Positions 1 to 4,600 of a stretch of 5,932 nucleotides of DNA are shown piece after piece. Location: NCBI GenBank assembly GCA_050942875.1, contig JBMNOD010000124.1, positions 1 to 5,932 on the forward strand, in the 5' to 3' direction. The notes under the pieces are model-generated. The model worked only from the letters and a program-made list of their open reading frames with translations, made no database searches and had not been told where the DNA came from. Each line of letters starts with the position of its first letter. Within the stretch, counting starts at the first letter, position 1. This DNA comes from JAAZAI01 sp050942875 (lineage in GTDB: Bacteria > Verrucomicrobiota > Kiritimatiellia > RFP12 > UBA3636). The translations under genes and the position numbers were made by a program.

Positions 1-570
1 CGTGTTCGTCCAGCCCGTGGAGGTCGCGTTTCGCAGTTGACGGACGAGTTCGTGCCGCCGGATGTTTCTGGAAAGCGTGCGGGACAACTCAACGCCGTTG
101 GAGCAGGCCAGCACATAGCCCGCGTCCTGTCCGAGGAACGAAAACGCATAGGATACGGCAAACGCCTCGTTCGAGACGACGGCAAGGCGTCCCTCGGCGT
201 CGTAGCCATACGCCACCGAATGCGGTGCCGCGCCCCCGCCCTGCGACGCAGGCGAAAGAGCCATGCCAGCCAAGCGGTGGCGGCCGTCGAGTCGGCGTGT
301 CAACGTCCAGACGTCGCCGCCAAGCGTCGCCGTCTCGTTCGTGGCAACGCCGAGGGCGCTGTTCGCGTAGGCGTACCGGGCGATGGCGTTTGACGAGGCG
401 ACAAGATGCCGGAGGTCGTTGTAGGCCATGAAAACGGAAGGCGTGGCGTCGGAGTACGACACGCCGACCAGCAGGCCGTCGGGGTACGTCGTCGTTTCGG
501 ACGCCGAGGAGCCGAGCGTCCAGCAATCGGGGGTGACGGCGCTTCTAGGCTTGTCGTTTTTTGCTCTCAT
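1..570 (-). CDS. Orphan RHS/YD-repeat protein segment, 3'-partial (runs off the left edge)
   Basis: Reading right to left from the ATG at 570-568, the frame stays open for 190 codons to the window edge, so the C-terminus is not visible. The first 30 residues (MRAKNDKPRSAVTPDCWTLG...) have no clear match in the large RHS gene. Residues 31-58 (DGLLVGVSYS...LRHLVA) are identical to residues 776-803 of its visible part. After that the two proteins stay alignable but diverge (ATNETA, then GYDAEGRLAVVSN against SYDNENRLSEVSN, then QDAGY against HDAGY), which is normal YD-repeat sequence. The start is supported by a GAGGAG Shine-Dalgarno and by a one-base overlap (TGATG) with the stop of the preceding gene. 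The same frame has a stop at 603-601, so it cannot begin much earlier. It lacks the long N-terminal part of a complete RHS protein, so it looks like a displaced RHS 3' segment, with core and tip presumably beyond the window. Whether it is expressed or only a silent donor cannot be seen. Confidence 0.8.
   Translation of the reverse strand, partial: MRAKNDKPRSAVTPDCWTLGSSASETTTYPDGLLVGVSYSDATPSVFMAYNDLRHLVASSNAIARYAYANSALGVATNETATLGGDVWTLTRRLDGRHRLAGMALSPASQGGGAAPHSVAYGYDAEGRLAVVSNEAFAVSYAFSFLGQDAGYVLACSNGVELSRTLSRNIRRHELVRQLRNATSTGWTNT
397..482. repeat. 86-bp perfect direct repeat, copy A (in orphan RHS frame)
   Basis: Identical base for base to 3522-3607 at an offset of 3125. Including the flank down to 370, the match is 109 of 113 bases (mismatches at 379, 384, 387 and 396). 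Both copies are read in the same codon phase on the minus strand and encode the same 28 residues (DGLLVGVSYS...NDLRHLVA). Confidence 0.95.
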
Positions 571-1058
571 CAAGGCTCCTCTAGGATTTGTTTTTCCAGC
601 TCATCGAGTGTGGCTCCCCTTAAATAGCGGGCTCCGGCCACCATCCCTTCCGAAGCTGTTTTCTGAAGAAAGGTATCCCGAATTTGCATCTTGACGGTAT
701 CGTCCAAGTCTGTTTCTCTCCATCGCCTAAGACTGTAAATGAAGTAACTGGATGGGCCAAAAGACCATCCACCCATCTTCGCGAGCAAGGGACGATTTTC
801 TATGCGCTTCCATTCTTCTAGCCCCCGTGCGTAACGTGCAGGGGCGACTCTGCCGTCAAAGGGCTCCGTGGACGACAATAGAACAGCCCCGAACAGCTCG
901 ACATTGCACTGCAAATCAGCCGTCGTCATATTGAGATAAACGACATCTTTACTGCAAAAAAACGCTACCCCGGTGAATACAATCAAAACCACAACGATCA
1001 CTCTCGACAACGTTTTGACAAGAGCATGAGGAAAAACGGCTTTGTTGAATGACTTCAT
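570..1058 (-). CDS. Small membrane-anchored protein of unknown function (162 aa), possible immunity or accessory gene
   Basis: I do not recognise the family. The N-terminus is basic (K2, K6, K15, R19), followed by one hydrophobic segment at about residues 20-35 (VIVVVLIVFTGVAFF). This predicts an N-in, single-pass inner-membrane protein with about 125 residues on the outer side of the membrane. That part contains C51, an acidic/basic stretch at 80-90 (LEEWKRIENRP), an aromatic patch around 98-113 (WSFGPSSYFIY) and a probably helical, acidic C-terminus (LDELEKQILEEP). The start is supported by AGGGGG four bases upstream. It begins 49 bases after the lipoprotein stop and overlaps the orphan RHS start by one base, so co-transcription is likely. 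GC is about 40-47%, close to the lipoprotein and RHS tip and far below the flanking RHS sequence. Its position behind an RHS tip makes an immunity or accessory role plausible, but this is context only. Confidence 0.75.
   Translation of the reverse strand: MKSFNKAVFPHALVKTLSRVIVVVLIVFTGVAFFCSKDVVYLNMTTADLQCNVELFGAVLLSSTEPFDGRVAPARYARGLEEWKRIENRPLLAKMGGWSFGPSSYFIYSLRRWRETDLDDTVKMQIRDTFLQKTASEGMVAGARYLRGATLDELEKQILEEP
576..582 (-). promoter_or_regulatory. Shine-Dalgarno (AGAGGAG) for the orphan RHS start, coupled by TGATG
   Basis: AGAGGAG lies five bases (CCTTG) before the ATG at 570-568. The SD is inside the last codons of the membrane-anchored protein gene, whose TGA (572-570) overlaps this ATG by one base. 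The arrangement fits translational coupling and decides the start of the orphan RHS frame. Confidence 0.65.
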
Positions 1059-1062
1059 TTGA

Positions 1063-1068
1063 CCCCCT
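1063..1068 (-). promoter_or_regulatory. Shine-Dalgarno (AGGGGG) for the membrane-anchored protein
   Basis: AGGGGG followed by TCAA and the ATG at 1058-1056, a spacing of four bases. It supports independent translation initiation of this gene within the gene string. Confidence 0.55.
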
Positions 1069-1090
1069 GAGTTTTACGAATAATGTATTC

Positions 1091-1102
1091 CTGAAATTTC
1101 AG
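1091..1102. repeat. 12-bp perfect palindrome CTGAAATTTCAG between the two small genes
   Basis: CTGAAATTTCAG is its own reverse complement and occupies part of the 49-base gap between the lipoprotein stop and the membrane-protein start. It has no loop and no T-run, so it is not a convincing intrinsic terminator. It could be an operator-like site or chance in AT-rich DNA. No promoter that it would control could be identified. Confidence 0.3.
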
Positions 1103-1107
1103 CCTGC

Positions 1108-1665
1108 TTATCGTAATTGGACGACGAATTTATTCGACCGCAACATACTACCACCGGAGTATTCAACCCACATCTGACATAATGCAGAGGGATTCTTCAG
1201 GCAATGCTTATCAAATGGCAGATAATCCGCGAGTCCAACGATGACGGCAGCCATTTGCCCCGACCTCAAAGTAACATCAGAATGAAAATCGGGCAGATAT
1301 CTTCCTCGATCAATTAGCGCAAGCTTCCTCTGCGAACCGTCTTCTCGTTCGATTACGATCTTCCATTGTGGATCATTCCAATTAGGAATTGCCCGTGGCC
1401 GACTGCCTTGATTCGTGACCACAAGAACAGCAACACCCGGCACGTACTCCGCGCCTCCAGCCGATATATCCTTGTTCAACGAAACACCAGAACCATCGTA
1501 ACGTTCAACTAAAAGTGCTGGAGGCCAAGGCATTGCGACATTTTCAATAGGCAAAAGGTGAAGTTGAATGTCTTTGTCGACATCCCCTACATGCAATGTA
1601 GGAGTCGTGCAACCTGCAACCACAAAAAATAAAAGAAAGGTCAAGCGCAATGTTTTTGTCTTCAT
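1108..1665 (-). CDS. Predicted lipoprotein (185 aa) directly behind the RHS gene, candidate immunity/accessory protein
   Basis: The N-terminus MKTKTLRLTFLLFFVVAGC is a textbook lipoprotein signal: basic n-region, hydrophobic core, lipobox VAGC with the lipidated Cys at residue 19, leaving a mature protein of 167 residues. A longer start at 1683 (adding MIGRDY) is possible and would overlap the RHS stop as ATGA, but it has no Shine-Dalgarno. The 1665 start has GGGAGAG five bases upstream and gives the better signal peptide, so I prefer it. The mature part looks beta-rich (VAVLVVTNQGSRPRAIP; WKIVIEREDGSQRKLALI; VTLRSGQMAAVIVGL). It has two close cysteines (155 and 163, in HCLKNPSALC) that could form a disulfide in the periplasm. 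I cannot assign a family. It begins 14 bases after the RHS stop, in the same low-GC module as the RHS tip, as expected for a gene that travels with the tip. An immunity role is inference. Confidence 0.8.
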   Translation of the reverse strand: MKTKTLRLTFLLFFVVAGCTTPTLHVGDVDKDIQLHLLPIENVAMPWPPALLVERYDGSGVSLNKDISAGGAEYVPGVAVLVVTNQGSRPRAIPNWNDPQWKIVIEREDGSQRKLALIDRGRYLPDFHSDVTLRSGQMAAVIVGLADYLPFDKHCLKNPSALCQMWVEYSGGSMLRSNKFVVQLR

Positions 1666-1670
1666 ATAAT

Positions 1671-1677
1671 CTCTCCC
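1671..1677 (-). promoter_or_regulatory. Shine-Dalgarno (GGGAGAG) deciding the lipoprotein start
   Basis: GGGAGAG, then ATTAT, then the ATG at 1665-1663. The sequence before the alternative ATG at 1683-1681 (ATTTTTGACAA) has no purine-rich SD. This is the main reason to place the start at 1665. Confidence 0.6.
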
Positions 1678-1679
1678 GA

Positions 1680-4600
1680 TCATTTGTCAAAAATGATTTC
1701 GACACGTTGAATCACCCCCGGATTGTAAAGCGACCATGTTAAGTCCTTATCGGCGATGTCTTTCAGGTATGGCTCGCATCCGATTAAAGTGAAGGTTTTG
1801 TTGGAAACAAGTCTCTTCAAAAGAGCATCCATCCTAGCCTTTCGTTCTTCGGTAACTTCACCAACCACAGCTTTGCCAGTGACTGTATGCCAGTAAAATC
1901 TGTCCAAAACAGTTGCTCTGGAATGCTCGCAGCAGTTGCATTTTTTATGGTCTTTATAGTATTTCGTGCAACAACGCTCCACTGCGAACAGATAAAAAAC
2001 CGTCGTAGCCGTGGGCTGGTCTGAAAAAACAAGACTTCCGTCAGGTTTCAAATATACGTCGTCAATGCCTCGACCATCTTGACCGCGCCAATCTCTATCA
2101 TAATAAAATGGGGCGTTTGGAGGTGGAATTCCAGGATCGGCGTCCACAGTCCATTCAGTTGACTTACGTGTAAGTTGTATGAAGTTCAGTTCACACCCCT
2201 CAGCAATATCCTTGGCTAAAACATGAAGCTCCATCAACATTGGTTTGCTTTTGTACTCAAATTGTTTAACGAATTCTATTGTAGCCAATCCAAATAAATC
2301 GAAACTCTGAATCGGAGCGTTTTTAACGAACATGTAGAGATTGGAACCGCCTTTTTCCCCTACCGGATCGCGGTTGAGCCAGCGGTGCATAGCGGGATCA
2401 TAGAAGCGATATCCATAGTAGTAAAGACCAGTTTCAGCATCATAGTACTTCGTGCTGAAACGATGGGCTAGAGCATCCGCCATGCTGCCGGATTGGGCTA
2501 TGGTGCCTCCATAGGCATCATAGACATACTCCGCCACAATGACGCCTTGCTCGTTGACATAGGCGGAGATGTTGCCGTTGTTGTCATAGAGCGGAAAATG
2601 CCATGTTTCATCCATCCAAACAGCCAGTAAGCCACCGACGCCACCCGCGCCTTGGAGCGTGCCGGAGAGGTCACGACCCCATACAAACCTATTCGTAACC
2701 GTAGATTGCGCTGTCTGAACTGTCTCCTGCACAAGATTCCAACCGTCATAGACGAAAGTGGTTGTGTGGCTTGGTGTCCACTTCACCACGCGCCTGCTCA
2801 TGTGGTCGTAGGCGTTTGAGACAACACAGACATTGTTGGAATATGCTGCAATCAGGCGGTTTTCGGCATCATACGCATAGCGGAAACGCCCGTCCCACGT
2901 CATATTGCCGTCAGCATCATAGCTTGGTGTGATGGTGTCAATAGTTGCGTATTGATTCAGGCTATTAGCCGTATATGTTGTTGTGTCAGAGTTGACCGTG
3001 GCGACCGTGTGGTTCCCTATGCTGTCGTAGGCGTAGGTGAAGGCGTTTGACTGAACGGACGCCGCTGTAACTTCAGAGCGGGCATTGTAGTCGAAGGTGT
3101 CGGCGTTACGGCTGGTGACGCGGGCGAGGGTGTCGTAGTCGTAGACTAATGGAGCCGTCGCCGTGCCGTTGACGGTGTTAGTGATGGCCGTTACCAAACT
3201 GCGACGGTAGGGGTCGCGGGTCAGGTCGCGGGCAAGCACGACGCCATTCGTCAAGGCCACCGAATAGCCTGCATCATGCCCGTCGGACGTGTCGCGGTAG
3301 GCGACGGAGAAGACGGCGTTTGAAACCTCCGAGAGGCGGTTTTCATTGTCGTAGGAATAGGTGGCCGAGACCCCGCCGTCGACAGTCAGTTGCCGCAAAC
3401 GCTGATGTTCGTCAAGCCCTCGTGCAATCACGTGCGAACTTCCGGCAATGGAGGCGGTTTCGTTGGTCGCGATGCCGAGGTTCGTGTGCAGACAGGCGTA
3501 CCGTGCGACGGAGTTTGACGCGGCGACAAGATGCCGGAGGTCGTTGTAGGCCATGAAAACGGAAGGCGTGGCGTCGGAGTACGACACGCCGACCAGCAGG
3601 CCGTCGGAGCCGTAGACGTTTTCCTTCCAGGCATCCCGCGCCCAAGTTGTGCGAAGCGGCTTGCCGTCGTCGGTGTACGCATAGGCGATGGACGAACCAT
3701 CGGCATGCAGCTTGTTCGTGACGAGCCCCGTCGCGGGATTGTAAAGCCAGCGGGTCGCGTCGAAGGACGAGCCGTTGCGGGTCGTGCGCATTTCCTTCAT
3801 GCGCCCCATTGTATCATAGCCGTAGCGGACGGGATATGCGGCTCCCGACACGGCGACCGTCCGGCCGAAAACGTCATAGGCAAGGGTCGTGCTGTTGCCA
3901 AGGTCGTCGGTCTTCGTTTCAACCTGGCCGAAGGCGTCGTAGGTCGTCTCTTCATGGATCCAATCTTCCGTTTCCCCCAGGCGGGTCACTGTACTGAGCG
4001 GCTGCCATGTCCTTTCGTCGATTTCCCCCAGATGCCGCAGCGTCAGCAATTCGTCGCCGGGATTGCATGTCCAGACTTGATGGGGCAGGAGGAAGGCGTC
4101 GTGGTAGTAGAGGGTTCGGGCGGAGCGGTTTTGCGTTTCGATGACGACGCCGTACTTGCTCAAGGTCGTTGACGGGGTGGCGTCGCCGGTTTGCATCGTC
4201 GTGGCGAGAATCTTCGTGTCGGGGTCGAACGAGGAGGCGGAGACCGATGTCATGCCGTTGGCGGCTGTGGAGACCGTCCGGCTTCTGAGCGAGTTTGAAA
4301 GCCCCGTCATCTGGGAGCGGACAACGGAGACGCCGCAGGTCGCGCCGCCAACGGTGCGGGATTGGGTCGTCACCCGCCAGATTTCGCTGTCGATGCTTTC
4401 GTAGCGGGTTTCGGACTCATCCGCAATCCCGTGCTTAAGAGCGCCGACCTGATCGCCAAGGTCGTTGTAGAGAAAGGTCGTCGTGGACGACGTGGACGGC
4501 GTGGACGACGTTGTGGAGACGAGTCTTGAAGTCGCCCCGTCGTAGACGTTGGAGGCCGTGCCCGTCGGCGTGACCGTGAGAACCGTCCGCCCGAGAAAAT

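Noticed and set aside
89..526. Minus-strand open frame of 145 codons, Arg-rich
   Set aside because: It is out of frame with the orphan RHS sequence, which has protein-level identity to the large RHS gene. A similar Arg-rich frame at 3412-3645 is the same shadow on the other repeat copy.
1059..1107. Intrinsic terminator after the lipoprotein gene
   Set aside because: The palindrome there has no loop, is AT-rich in the stem and is not followed by a T-run on the minus strand.
3531..4172. Plus-strand open frame of 213 codons
   Set aside because: It is antisense to clear YD repeats, has no recognisable domain or SD, and its beginning recurs at 406 only because the 86-bp repeat is duplicated.
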